A DNA stretch of 64,000 nt from UBA4742 sp963734965 (GTDB lineage: Bacteria; Actinomycetota; Acidimicrobiia; Acidimicrobiales; Acidimicrobilacustridaceae): contig CAVTJK010000004.1 of the NCBI GenBank assembly GCA_963734965.1, positions 1,860,001-1,924,000 of the forward strand. Reading direction: 5' to 3'. Of the stretch, positions 28,332 to 37,250 are shown in pieces (within the stretch, counting starts at the first letter, position 1; every line of letters begins with the position of its first letter). The translations under genes were made by a program, and so were the position numbers. A model generated the notes under the pieces. It saw nothing but the letters and a program-made list of their open reading frames with translations. It was not told where the DNA came from and ran no database searches.

Positions 28332-29553
28332 ATGGACAGGTACGTCGTCATCTCCGCCGATGGCCACGCGGGACCACCGTCGTCGGTCTACCGCGACTAC
28401 CTCGACCCGGCGTTCCGCGAACGGTTCGACGAGCACCAGCAGATGATGGTCGAGCTGCGCGAGGCGATGGGTCGCGACGACCAGCGCGTTCCGGGCCGAG
28501 TGGGAGGAGGAGACCGACGGCGACGGCGGGCTCACCGCCGCCTTCGACTCCGATGCCCGCGCCGCCATCCTCGATGTCGAAGGGGTGGCCGCCGAGGTGC
28601 TGTTCCCCGACGCCGACGTCCTCGGCACGGGCCGCATCGCCTCGTCACCGTTCGGCACCGGCCTGGGTGGCGACAACAGCGACCCGGGCCAGGCGGTCGC
28701 CGGCAGCCGGGCCCACAACCGCTGGCTCGGCGACTTCGTGGCCCAGGACCCGGTCCGCCACATCGGCGTGGCCATCATCCCCGCCATCATCCCGGACATG
28801 GACACCGTGCTCGACTGGTTCGCGAGGCCAAGGACCTCGGCCACTCGGGCATCCTGATCCCCACTCGCTGGTTCGACCGGCCCGCCTACCACGACCCGAT
28901 CTACGAGCCGCTCTGGGCCCTGACCGAGGAGCTCGGCCTGGTGCTGCACACCCATTCGGGTGCCGGCCCGTCCGACATCGGGCTGGGGCCGGGCATGTTG
29001 CCGATCTACGCCTCGGAAGCCGGCTGGTGGGCGGCCCGACCGTTGGCCGTGCTGATCTGGGGCGGCACCTTCGAGCGCCACCCCGACCTCAAGTACTCCA
29101 TGGCCGAGAACGGCGCCTGGTGGGTGCCCGACCAGATCCGCAAGATGGACGAGAAGTGGGTCGGCGGGCACAACACCCGCAAGTTCGGCGACGCCTTCCG
29201 CCAAGAGCTGTCGATGAAGCCGAGCGAGTACCTCGACCGCAACTGCTTCTTCGCGGCGTCGACACCGGGTGAGGACGACATCGACCGGCGCCACCTGATC
29301 GGCCTGGGCAACCTGATGTGGGGCAACGACCTGCCCCACCCCGAGGGCACCTTCCCCTACACCCGCTACTGGATCCGCGAGCGGTTCCGCGACGTCCCCG
29401 AGGACGAGACGCGACGCATCCTCGGACTGACCGCCGCCGAGGTCTACGGCGATCGATCTCGACGCCATGGCCCCGCTGGTGGAGCGCATCGGGCCGACCC
29501 CCGAAGAGGTCCACGGAGATGCCCAACTCGAGCGAGTGCCTTCGGGCGTCTGA
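28332..29553 (+). CDS. Amidohydrolase family 2 (PF04909-type) protein, three frameshifts
   Basis: A metal-dependent TIM-barrel hydrolase or decarboxylase of about 406 residues after correction. It starts MDRYVVISADGHAGPP, where DGHAG replaces the DxHxH of most relatives. It has LVLHTHSGAGPSD and ends with MWGNDLPHPEGTFPYT, which carries the metal-ligand Asp, followed by ETRRILGLTAAEVYGIDL. The frame moves +1 near 28485, loses one base near 28823 and moves +1 near 29451; the corrected protein ends at 29553. An SD GGGGGAA precedes ATG 28332. Relatives act in ring-cleavage and side-chain pathways. It begins a run with the Rieske oxygenase, VOC and EthD genes, under its own promoter. Confidence 0.8.
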
Positions 29554-29569
29554 GCCACAGGAGCCAACC

Positions 29570-30585
29570 ATGTCGATCAGCCAGCACGATCACCACGACG
29601 TTCACCGGGTTCCCCATGCCCCGGGATCCTCAGGCCCTCATCGACCGCAATCGGCGGCCCGATCGTGCGCAGCCCGAGGGCCGAGCCCCGGTTCCCGTTC
29701 CCGATCCCCAACGGCTGGTTCATCGTCGCCGAGGCACGCGACCTCGACCCGGGCGAGATGCGCACCTTCAAGGTCTTCGGCGAGGACGTCGTGCTGTTCC
29801 GGGGCGACGATGGCGCGCCCCACATGGTCGACGCCTTCTGCGCCCACCTCGGCGCCCACCTGGCCGTCGGCGGCCGGGTCGAGGCCGACTGCATCCGCTG
29901 CCCGTTCCACGGCTGGCGCTACGACGGCGATTCGGGCCAGTGCAACGAGATCCCCTACGGCAACCTGGATCGCATCCCGAGCCAGGCTCGCATCCGCTCG
30001 TACCCGTGCATCGAGCGCAACCGGATGATCTGGGCCTGGCACCACGGCGAGCAGGGCGACCCGTTCTACGACGTGCCCGAGGTCCCCGAGCTGTTCGACG
30101 CCGACTGGCTGCCCTACGAGCTGGTCGAGTTCGACGTGGCCACGTGCTGCCAGGAGATGGCCGAGAACAACGTCGACTTCGCCCACTTCATGTACGTGCA
30201 CGGCACCGACGCCATCCCCGATGACGACTTCGTCATCGACGGGGCCTACAAGCGCACCACCAGCCTCGACGGCAACTTCGTCCGCGAGGGCTTCGGGCTC
30301 GGGCTCGGCGTGCTGCGCATCAGCGGCTACACGACCTTCATCTCGTCGACCACCCCGATCGACGAGGAGAACGTGAAGGTGCGGTGGATCTTCACCTCTC
30401 CGGTCGCCAACGGGCCGGACGCGGCGAAGGAAGCGGCGGCCGGGTTCTCGGCCGGAGTGAGCCAGGACCTGCCCATCTGGGAGAACAAGCGCTACGTCGA
30501 ACGCCCGGTGGTGACCAAGACCGAGAAGAAGCTGCTCGAACAGCGCCAGTGGGCCCGCCAGTTCTATTCGAACTACGACGTCTGA
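29570..30585 (+). CDS. Rieske non-haem iron oxygenase, KshA-like, two frameshifts
   Basis: Terminal oxygenase of about 337 residues after correction. The Rieske 2Fe-2S ligands are in FCAHLGAHLAVGG and CIRCPFHGWRYD (C-x-H, C-x2-H). The mononuclear iron motif is ENNVDFAHFMYVHG, very like the N/D-x2-H-x4-H of 3-ketosteroid-9-alpha-hydroxylase KshA. FPFPIPNGWFIVAEARDL at the start of the Rieske domain is also KshA-like. A strong AGGAG site precedes ATG 29570, but the frame moves +1 near 29582 and again near 29652; ATG 29616 is a fallback start. No reductase gene is adjacent, so electrons must come from elsewhere. The substrate could be a steroid-like or other polycyclic ketone. Confidence 0.83.
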
Positions 30586-30619
30586 GCCTCGGCTCGGCCT
30601 CACCATCCAGGAGCGATCG

Positions 30620-31408
30620 ATGACCGCATGGGTCGGCCAGTACTGCATCTACGTCCGCGACCTCGACGAGGCCGTGACCTTCTACGAAGCGCTCGGGCTC
30701 ACCTGCACCAGCCGCACCGACCTCGACGAGATCCGCGAGGCGATCGTCGAGAATCCCGACAAGGGGGGCAAGCTCCAGCTGGCGCAGCGCAACGACCAGG
30801 ACGGCCCCATCGAGATGGGCAACGCGTTCTGGAAGCTCTACGTGGCCACCAACGACATCGACAAGGTGTCGAGCGACGCCGCCCTCGCCGGGGCCGAGGT
30901 CGTGTCCGCGAGCCGGCGCCTCGAGCAGTGGCCGATGTCGATCGGCTTCGTGAAGGACCCCAGCGGCTATCTCGTCGAGTTCACCCAGCGCCATCCCTGG
31001 CAGGACGGTGACGCGACGACCTACTCGTGGCTCGACCAGTACTGCATCTATGTCACCGACCTCGAGCGATCCATCGCCTTCTACGAGCTGCTCGACCTGG
31101 AGTGCACCAGCCGCACCGACATCCCCGGCCACAAAGAAGCCATCCTCGAGAACCCCGGCCAGGGCGGCAAGCTCCAGCTCGCCCAGCAGCTCGACAACGA
31201 CGCCCCCATCGACATGGGCACCTCGATGTGGAAGCTGTACGTGCACACCGACGCGTGCGAGCCACTGCACGAGAAGGCGGTGGCCGCCGGACACACCTCG
31301 CTCGTCCCACCCATGAAACCCGAGCGATGGCCCGTCACGATCTCGTTCCTGGCCGACCCCGACGGCTACCAGGTCGAACTGGTCGAGCGACACCCCGACC
31401 CCGTCTGA
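30620..31408 (+). CDS. Two-domain VOC (glyoxalase/dioxygenase-fold) protein
   Basis: A 262-residue protein made of two similar VOC modules: QYCIYVRDLDEAVTFYEALGL in the first and QYCIYVTDLERSIAFYELLDL in the second, each ending with a GY-x-VE strand (GYLVEFTQRHP, GYQVELVERHP). The repeated GGKLQLAQ segment shows internal duplication. The set of His/Glu needed for a metal site is incomplete at the first Gln of each module, so glyoxalase, extradiol dioxygenase or binding roles remain open. The SD CAGGAG precedes ATG 30620. It lies 35 bases after the Rieske gene in the same direction. Confidence 0.85.
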   Translation: MTAWVGQYCIYVRDLDEAVTFYEALGLTCTSRTDLDEIREAIVENPDKGGKLQLAQRNDQDGPIEMGNAFWKLYVATNDIDKVSSDAALAGAEVVSASRRLEQWPMSIGFVKDPSGYLVEFTQRHPWQDGDATTYSWLDQYCIYVTDLERSIAFYELLDLECTSRTDIPGHKEAILENPGQGGKLQLAQQLDNDAPIDMGTSMWKLYVHTDACEPLHEKAVAAGHTSLVPPMKPERWPVTISFLADPDGYQVELVERHPDPV

Positions 31409-31427
31409 GCATGGAGAGCAACCAGCG

Positions 31428-31712
31428 ATGATCAGGATGAGCGTCCTGTACCCGGCGACCGAAGGCGCGACCTTCGACCACGACTACTACCGAGACCACC
31501 ACGTGCCCCTGGCCGTGCGCACCTGGGGCCTGGATGGGGCCGAGATCGACAAGGGCATCGACGGACCCTATGTCGCGGCCGTGCACTTCACGTTCGAGTC
31601 GATCGAGGCGATGGACTCCGCCCGGGCGGTCGAGGGATCAGCCGCCGTGACCGCGGACGTCGCCAACTACACGACCATCAGGCCGATCCTCCAGATCAGC
31701 GAGATCGTCTGA
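31428..31712 (+). CDS. EthD-family small protein
   Basis: A 94-residue ferredoxin-like alpha+beta protein of the EthD family: MSVLYPATEGATFDHDYYRDHHVPLAVR carries the DxxYYxxHH-type motif, followed by VAAVHFTFES and a C-terminal beta strand. EthD was first linked to a P450 system for ether cleavage, and relatives occur in many degradation clusters with unsettled activity. ATG 31428 has GAGAGCAACC upstream. It is the last gene of the module 1 forward run and faces the aldehyde dehydrogenase. Confidence 0.85.
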   Translation: MIRMSVLYPATEGATFDHDYYRDHHVPLAVRTWGLDGAEIDKGIDGPYVAAVHFTFESIEAMDSARAVEGSAAVTADVANYTTIRPILQISEIV

Positions 31713-31733
31713 GCGAACCGGCGACGACGCCGT

Positions 31734-33215
31734 TCAGGAGACCGCCTCGGCCATCGCCCTCTGCTCCAGGTACTCCTCGAAGCCGGCGACGCCCATCTCC
31801 CGGCCGACCCCGGACTGCTTGAAGCCACCGAAGGGAACGTCGGCTCCGTACCAGAGGCCGCCGTTGACCGACATGGTGCCCGTCCGAATCCGGCGGGCCA
31901 CTCGCAGCACGCGCTCGCGGTCAGCGCCGGAAACACCGCCCGAGAGCCCGAAGATCGAGTCGTTGGCGATGCGGATGGCGTCGGCGTCGTCGTCGTAGGG
32001 GATGACGACCAGGACCGGCCCGAAGATCTCCTCCCGGGCGATGGTCATCGAGTTGTCGACGTCGGCGAGCAGGGTCGGCTCGAAGTAGAAGCCCTTCTCG
32101 AACTGCGGAGCGATGTTCCCGCCCACGACGACGCGGGCACCCTCCTCGACGCCCTGGCGGACGAGCCCGTCGATGCGCTCGAGTTGGGCCCGGTTGACGA
32201 TGGCGCCCGTCAGGTTGCCGGGGTCCTGGGGGTCGCCGTAGGACATGCCGGCGATCATCGCGGCCGCGGCCTCGACACCCTCGTCATATCGCGAGCGGGG
32301 CAGGAGCAGGCGGGTGCTCGTGGCGCATCCCTGGCCGCCGTGGGTGCAGATCCCGAATACGGCACCGACCGACGCCGCGCCGATGTCCTCCACGTCGTCG
32401 AGCACGATCTGGGCTGACTTCCCACCGAGCTCGAGGAAGATCCGCTTGATGGTGGCCGAGCCTGCCTCCATGATCCGGCGGCCCACCGCCGTCGAGCCGG
32501 TGAAGCTGATCATGTCGACATCGGGACTGGTGGTCAACACCTCGCCGATCGTCTTGTCGGCCGAGGTGACGACGTTCAGCACGCCGGCCGGGAGGTCCGT
32601 CTCCTCGGCGGCCAGACGACCGAGGGCGAGCCCCGTCCACGGCGTATCAGGGGCGGGCTTGAGCACGACGGTGCAGCCGGCGGCCAGGGCGGGCGCCACC
32701 TTGGCGATGTTGATCTGGTTGGGGTAGTTCCACGGCGTGATGGCGCCCACCACGCCGACCCCCTCACGCTCGACCCACCGGTCGCTCGGGCCCGCCATCG
32801 TGTCGGCCACGCCGAGCGGCTGGATCCACTCGTAGCTCTCGGCCAGGTCGGCGTAGAAGGGTAGGAACTCGATCGGCGCGCCGAGCTGGGGTCCGCCCAT
32901 CAACATCCGCGGGGCGCCGACCTCGGCGATCGTGATCTCGGCCAACTCGTCCTGGTGGGCGATCAGCGCCTGATGGAGCTGGCGAAGGCACCGGACGCGC
33001 AGCTCGACGTCGCGCGACCACTCTGTCTCGTCGAAGGCCCGCCGCGCCGCGGCGATGGCCCGCTCGACATCTGCCGCCGAGGCGTCCGCGGCCACGCCGA
33101 TGACCTCTTCGTTCGCCGGGTTGACGTTGTCGTAGACCGCTCCGCCCTCGGCGGCGACGAGCTGCCCGTCGATCAGCAGCCGCTCCTCATGCCACGCATC
33201 GTTGTTCAAGGCCAT
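31734..33215 (-). CDS. NAD(P)-dependent aldehyde dehydrogenase
   Basis: Cytosolic aldehyde dehydrogenase of 493 residues, standard length. Motifs: FTGSTAVGRRIM (cofactor), LELGGKSAQIVLDD with the catalytic Glu, HGGQGCATSTR with the catalytic Cys, and EEIFGPVLVVIPYD. ATG 33215 (MALNNDAWHEERLLIDGQ) is the family start. The frame stays open upstream to 33551 through remnant acyl-CoA dehydrogenase sequence, but that is not part of this enzyme. It is convergent with the P450-amidohydrolase-Rieske run and probably oxidises an aldehyde made in module 1. Confidence 0.93.
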   Translation of the reverse strand: MALNNDAWHEERLLIDGQLVAAEGGAVYDNVNPANEEVIGVAADASAADVERAIAAARRAFDETEWSRDVELRVRCLRQLHQALIAHQDELAEITIAEVGAPRMLMGGPQLGAPIEFLPFYADLAESYEWIQPLGVADTMAGPSDRWVEREGVGVVGAITPWNYPNQINIAKVAPALAAGCTVVLKPAPDTPWTGLALGRLAAEETDLPAGVLNVVTSADKTIGEVLTTSPDVDMISFTGSTAVGRRIMEAGSATIKRIFLELGGKSAQIVLDDVEDIGAASVGAVFGICTHGGQGCATSTRLLLPRSRYDEGVEAAAAMIAGMSYGDPQDPGNLTGAIVNRAQLERIDGLVRQGVEEGARVVVGGNIAPQFEKGFYFEPTLLADVDNSMTIAREEIFGPVLVVIPYDDDADAIRIANDSIFGLSGGVSGADRERVLRVARRIRTGTMSVNGGLWYGADVPFGGFKQSGVGREMGVAGFEEYLEQRAMAEAVS

Positions 33216-33249
33216 CGGTCTCCTCGTTTGGTGTCGCCGGTGTTCTACT

Positions 33250-33595
33250 TCACGTCGTGCCTTGGATCGACCCGAGCTCGTGATCGGATCGCGGGGCAAT
33301 CCCAGGGCGAGCTCGCTGATCAGGTTGCGTTGGATCTGCTCGGGGCCACCGCCGATGCGGGGCGCCCACTGACCCAGGAAGCTGTCTTGGAGGACACCAT
33401 AGGGTTCTTCGTCACCACCGCCGCTGAGGAGGCGCTCGGGGCCGAGCACGGTCATGGCCAGGTTGCCGAGTCGACCGAACAGCGTCGACAGCGACAGCTT
33501 CAACACGCTGGCCTCGGGTCCGGTCGAGCCGCCGTGGCGCAGCGCACCCACCGAGTCGCCAACCGTTTGCGCCCATCCGCGGCGGTTCCGTACAA
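33250..33595 (-). pseudogene. C-terminal remnant of an acyl-CoA dehydrogenase
   Basis: The minus strand encodes about 110 residues matching only the C-terminal helical domain of acyl-CoA dehydrogenases: GPEASVLKLSLSTLFGRL, VLGPERLL, and GGGPEQIQRNLISELALGLPRDP, the standard end including the IQRN-I/L-E element. The flavin and N-terminal domains are missing. Similarity fades near 33595, where the toxin-antitoxin promoter begins. The end runs in frame into the aldehyde dehydrogenase start, while a stop at 33250-33252 lies one frame away. The gene seems to have been cut when the toxin-antitoxin unit arrived. Confidence 0.7.
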
Positions 33596-33603
33596 TTGTA
33601 CGG
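33588..33603 (+). promoter_or_regulatory. Toxin-antitoxin promoter with perfect palindromic operator
   Basis: CCGTACAATTGTACGG is a perfect 16-base palindrome. It contains a TACAAT -10 box (33591-33596), with TTGCGC 18 bases upstream as a weak -35. A ribbon-helix-helix antitoxin binding here would repress its own operon, as is known for TacA-type antitoxins. The antitoxin ATG follows 17 bases later, with GAAGGAG between. Confidence 0.75.
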
Positions 33604-33619
33604 GTCGAAGGAGACCTGG

Positions 33620-33904
33620 ATGATGATCACCAAGACGGAGCGGGTCGAAGCCCGGTTGTCGCCCGAAGAACGCAGCCGCATCGAGGAAGCCGCTGAAGTG
33701 GCCGGCGAGTCGATGTCATCGTTCATCGTCATCGCCGCGGTCGGCCGCGCCGACGAGATCATCGCGACAAACCATGCCAGCGTCGTGCCCGACGACTACT
33801 TCGACCAGCTCCTCGCCGCACTCGATGAACCAGCCGAGGCGTCGCCGCGCCTCACCGCGGCGGCGAGACGAGCCCGCCGGCAGCGGCGTATCAAGCCGCG
33901 TTGA
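33620..33904 (+). CDS. tacA: DUF1778 (TacA-type) antitoxin
   Basis: A 94-residue antitoxin. The N-terminus KTERVEARLSPEERSRIEEAAEVAGESMSSFI (cut: residues 4-35) is the DUF1778 ribbon-helix-helix, and the C-terminus, rich in Asp then Arg, is the part that wraps the toxin in TacA-like pairs (PDDYFDQLLAALDEP). The SD AAGGAG precedes ATG 33620. Its stop overlaps the TTG start of the acetyltransferase toxin, giving tight coupling so that antitoxin is made first. Autoregulation is expected through the palindrome at 33588-33603. Confidence 0.88.
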   Translation: MMITKTERVEARLSPEERSRIEEAAEVAGESMSSFIVIAAVGRADEIIATNHASVVPDDYFDQLLAALDEPAEASPRLTAAARRARRQRRIKPR

Positions 33905-34404
33905 CGTATCGCGTCGAGCCGCTCGACGAGCCGCACGACCTCTCCGGGTTCCGCTGCGGGAAAACAGAGCTCGACAGCTGGCTCCACGACCACGCGCGCA
34001 CGGCCACCGGCCACGGAACACGCACCTACGTCGTCCTCGACGATGTCGACCGGGTGATCGGCTACTTCGCCATCGCCCCGCACACCATCGATCGAGGTGC
34101 CCTTGCCAAGAGGACCGGTCGCGGTGCGCCCCAGCAGATCCCGGCGATCCTGCTGGCCAAACTCGCGTTGGCCGAGGACCTCCATGGTCAGCGCCTCGGA
34201 AGTGAGCTCCTGGTCGTCGCGCTCGAGACGATCCTCGGCGCGACGCGTCGCGCCGGGGGAGAGTTCGTCGTAGTCGATGCCACCGACGAGAGCGCCGCCG
34301 CCTTCTACGCCCATCACGAGTTCGAGGCGATGCCGACCCATCCGCGCCGACTCACCCGCAAGCTCAGCACCATCGCCCGGGCGCTCGACGAGCCGTGGCC
34401 CTGA
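33901..34404 (+). CDS. tacT: GNAT-family (TacT-type) acetyltransferase toxin
   Basis: A 167-residue GNAT-fold protein. Known TacT toxins acetylate the amino acid on charged tRNAs and block translation. Features are the N-terminal FRCGKTELDSWL segment of this subfamily, VIGYFAIAPHTI, the acetyl-CoA-binding stretch LAEDLHGQRLGSELL (Q/R-x-x-G-x-G/A type) and the C-terminal YAHHEFEAMP with the aromatic proton-relay position. TTG 33901 overlaps the antitoxin stop. The toxin appears complete. It sits next to a truncated acyl-CoA dehydrogenase, which suggests recent arrival. Confidence 0.88.
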   Translation: MTYRVEPLDEPHDLSGFRCGKTELDSWLHDHARTATGHGTRTYVVLDDVDRVIGYFAIAPHTIDRGALAKRTGRGAPQQIPAILLAKLALAEDLHGQRLGSELLVVALETILGATRRAGGEFVVVDATDESAAAFYAHHEFEAMPTHPRRLTRKLSTIARALDEPWP

Positions 34405-34508
34405 GGCACCGGTGTTGTCCTCGATGGCACATCCGCCGACATCCGAACCGATCCGAGCACGTCGGCCCTCTCGGAACCGAGGCGACGGGCCGAGTCGGGC
34501 GGCAGACG

Positions 34509-36252
34509 ATGAGCACCCGGAAGTACATTTCGGCGATGGGCCTCCCCATCATCCTTGCCGTTCATGACGACCGTGGCGCTCTGGGTGAGGTGCAGGAAGC
34601 ACTCCTCGAGCGGTACGCGAAGAGCTATCGCGTCATCTGCGTCCCGTCTGCGGAACAGGTCCGCACGTTGCTGACAGAAGCCGTCGCATCCGACGACACC
34701 CTCGCGCTCGGTGCTCGCGGCCCAGTGGCTCGGAGAGGGATCGACGGGAAGCGAGCTCCTCGACGAAGTCTGGTCGATGCATCCGCGTGCCCGGCGGGCG
34801 CTGCTCATCGAGTGGGGCGACTGGGGCCAGACTCCAACCGGCCGGGCGATCTTCGATGGCATCGCGAGGGGCTGCTTCGACCACTACGTGGTGCGCCCTG
34901 CAGCGTCTCCCGACGAGATGTTCCATCAGACGATCTCGAGCATGCTTCTCGACTGGGCCGAGGCGAACCGGGCCGCGCCCTACACGGTTCACGTCGTCGG
35001 CAACTCGTGGTCCGGTCGGGCGTACGAGATCCGTGAGGCGTTGCAGGCGTGTGCTCTCCCGCACACCTTTTCGCTGGCGGACTCGCCCGAGGGCATGGAG
35101 CTCGTCGCCGCCGCCGGCGAAGGCATCGAACTACCGCTGATGCTGTTTCCCAACGGCGAGGTGCTGGCGAACCCCACCAACGCGGAGATCGCGGTTGCGG
35201 CCGGTGCACCCGTCGACCTGGGGCTGGAGATGGTCGATCTGGTGATCGTCGGTGCCGGGCCGGCGGGTCTGTCAGCCGCGGTGTACGGAGGCTCCGAGGG
35301 CCTGAACACCGTGGTGGTTGACCGAGGCGGCATCGGCGGGCAGGCGAGTTCGAGTTCGCTCATCCGCAACTACCTCGGGTTCCCTCGCGGCGTCAGCGGC
35401 CGGATCCTGGCCCGCTCGGCATGGGAGCAGGCCTGGGTGTTCGGCGCGAAGTTCGCGTTCATGCGCGCCGTCACGAGCCTCGAACGCGACGGGAGCGACT
35501 TGCTGCTCACGTGCTCCGACGGCACCACCGTCCGCACCCCAGCCGTGCTCCTCGCGATGGGAGCGAGCTACCGCCGGCTCGGCGTTCCCGCACTGGAGGC
35601 CCTGGTCGGTGCCGGCGTGTACTACGGCAGCACCGACTCGGAGGCGTCGTTTCTCGTCGGCCGTGACACATTTGTCGTCGGTGGTGCCAACTCGGCCGGG
35701 CAGGCCGCGCTCCACCTGGCCAACTACGCCCGGAAGGTGACGCTCGTCGTTCGCGGCGAGTCGATTCGCTCGGGGATGTCCGAGTACCTGGTGAGTGAGA
35801 TCGACGCCACCTCGAACATCGACGTGCGACTCGGTACGAAGGTGGTCGACGGCAGCGGCCACAGTCGGCTCGAGCGGCTGGTGCTGGCTGACGTTTCGAC
35901 CGGCGCGGAGACGACCGAGCCGGCCGACGCCCTCTTCCTGCTCATCGGGGCCCAGCCCTTCACAGATTGGTTGCCGACCGAGGTCGAGCGTGACGAGGCG
36001 GGTTTCGTCCTCACCGGCCTCGATCTTCCCGAGGGCAGATTCCCGCTCGACCGCGCGGCGATGCCGCTCGAGACGAGCATCCCCGGGGTGTTCGCCGCTG
36101 GCGACATCCGGCATGGGTCGGTGAAGCGCGTGGCCTCGGCCGTCGGAGAGGGTTCCATCGCCGTCCAGATGATCCACCAGTACTTTGCCCAGGTTCGACA
36201 GGTTGGGCACGGTCGACCTGCCGAAGCGGGCGTTGCCGTCAGCCGACCCTGA
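34509..36252 (+). CDS. Fused receiver-like / glutaredoxin-like / thioredoxin-reductase-like flavoprotein, one frameshift
   Basis: About 580 residues after correction. Residues 10-130 resemble a receiver (ILAVHDDRGALGEVQEALLERYAKSYRV) of the kind found in fused response-regulator/thioredoxin-reductase proteins. Residues 160-235 are a thioredoxin-fold domain (HVVGNSWSGRAYEIREAL) without CxxC. From about residue 245 comes the FAD domain: VIVGAGPAGLSAAVYG, GIGGQASSS, NYLGFP, the NAD motif VVGGANSAGQAAL, and FAAGDIRHGSVKRVASAVGEG. Where thioredoxin reductases have the redox CxxC there is YYGSTDSEASF, so it cannot reduce thioredoxin in the usual way. One extra base lies near 34707. The ATG is at 34509. 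Confidence 0.82.
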
Positions 36253-36320
36253 CGCAGCCCGAGGCGATCGTGTGAGCACTGGGCCGCTCGCGGTTGGCGG
36301 TGGATCAGCACCTTCGGTCC

Positions 36321-36384
36321 TCAACCATATAGTTGACAAGGCGGGGCCAGCGGCGTAGGTTCTTCCTCAACCGTTCAGTTGAGG
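36321..36384 (+). promoter_or_regulatory. ArsR-type promoter with two operator copies
   Basis: TTGACA (36333-36338), a 17-base spacer and TAGGTT (36356-36361) form a good promoter starting near 36368. TCAAC-N6-GTTGA occurs twice: 36321-36336 overlapping the -35, and 36367-36382 over the start point, the second extended to CCTCAAC-N6-GTTGAGG. The copies are 46 bases apart. This fits autorepression by the ArsR protein encoded next. Confidence 0.75.
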
Positions 36385-36396
36385 AAGGAGCCGGCG

Positions 36397-36765
36397 GTGG
36401 CCGACGATCCGCTCTCTCGAGTCTTCTCGGCGCTCGCCGATCCGACGAGGCGCGACATGGTGGCCCGGCTCGCCGTGGGCGACGCCACCGTCGGCGAGCT
36501 GGCCGGACCCTACGACGTCTCGGTCCAGGCGGTGTCCAAGCACATCCAGGTGCTCACCGACGCCGGCCTGGTCACCAAGACCAAGGTCGCCCAGCGGCGC
36601 CCGTGCCATCTCGAAGCCGAGGTGTTCGACCTGATGACGAAGTGGATCGAGCGATACCGCCAGCAGGCCGAGGAGCGCTACGAGCGCCTCGATGCCGTCC
36701 TCGCCGAGATGTCGGGCGAGCACGTCCCCACCCAACCTCACACACAAGAAGGAGCCGCGTCATGA
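36397..36765 (+). CDS. ArsR-family transcriptional repressor
   Basis: A 122-residue winged-helix repressor. The N-terminus PLSRVFSALADPTRRDMVARLAVGDATVGELAGPYDVSVQAVSKH (residues 5-50, only partly quoted by position) is the subfamily usually paired with SRPBCC proteins. The recognition helix is in VSVQAVSKHIQVL. No metal-binding ELCVCDL motif is present, so it is not an arsenic sensor. GTG 36397 follows an AGGAAGGAG site; the TTG at 36379 in frame would start inside the operator. It overlaps the next gene by four bases. Confidence 0.9.
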   Translation: MADDPLSRVFSALADPTRRDMVARLAVGDATVGELAGPYDVSVQAVSKHIQVLTDAGLVTKTKVAQRRPCHLEAEVFDLMTKWIERYRQQAEERYERLDAVLAEMSGEHVPTQPHTQEGAAS

Positions 36766-37250
36766 GCGCAACGACCAACCGCCAGCAGGTCTCGATCGAG
36801 GCCGACCCCACCGTGCCGATGATCCACATGACCCGTGACTTCAACGCCACCCCGGCGCAGCTGATGCGGGCCCACACCGATCCCGAGCTGTTCGCCCGGT
36901 GGGTCGGTCCCGACCGGATGGAGACCGAGATCCTCGACTGGGACGCCACCACCGGCGGCCGGTGGCGCTACGTCGCCCGGCGCGACGGTGACGAGTACGG
37001 CTTCCACGGGTGCTTCCACGAGATCGGCCAGGACCGCATCGTGCAGACGTTCACCTACGACGGCCAGCCCGACGGGGTTGCCCTCGAGACGCTGCGCTTC
37101 GAAGACCTCGGCGACGGCCTCACCCGGCTGCACGCGCAGTCGTTGGTCGACAGCTTCGAGGGCCGCGACCAGTGGCTGGCCAGCGGCATGGAGACCGGCG
37201 TCGAGCAGGGCTACGCCAAGCTCGATGCGCTGATCGCCGAGATCCGATGA
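36762..37250 (+). CDS. SRPBCC (AHSA1-like) domain protein
   Basis: A 162-residue START/Bet v1-fold protein of the AHSA1 branch: MTRDFNATPAQLMRAHTDPELFARWVGP is the hallmark first helix and strand, and GGRWRYVARRDGDEYGFHGCFHEI and the long last helix (GMETGVEQGYAKLDALIAEI) complete the fold. Such proteins bind hydrophobic ligands. The exact role is unknown, but the pairing with an ArsR repressor is widespread. The ATG at 36762 overlaps the repressor stop and its own stop overlaps the next start, so three genes are coupled. Confidence 0.88.
   Translation: MSATTNRQQVSIEADPTVPMIHMTRDFNATPAQLMRAHTDPELFARWVGPDRMETEILDWDATTGGRWRYVARRDGDEYGFHGCFHEIGQDRIVQTFTYDGQPDGVALETLRFEDLGDGLTRLHAQSLVDSFEGRDQWLASGMETGVEQGYAKLDALIAEIR

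Noticed and set aside
31734..33551. An acyl-CoA dehydrogenase-aldehyde dehydrogenase fusion
   Set aside because: The dehydrogenase part is only a C-terminal scrap and the joining segment is basic, unstructured sequence. The aldehyde dehydrogenase has its own normal ATG, so the open frame is accidental.
36379..36397. TTG at 36379 as the ArsR start
   Set aside because: It lies inside the second operator, while GTG at 36397 has the AGGAAGGAG site in front of it.
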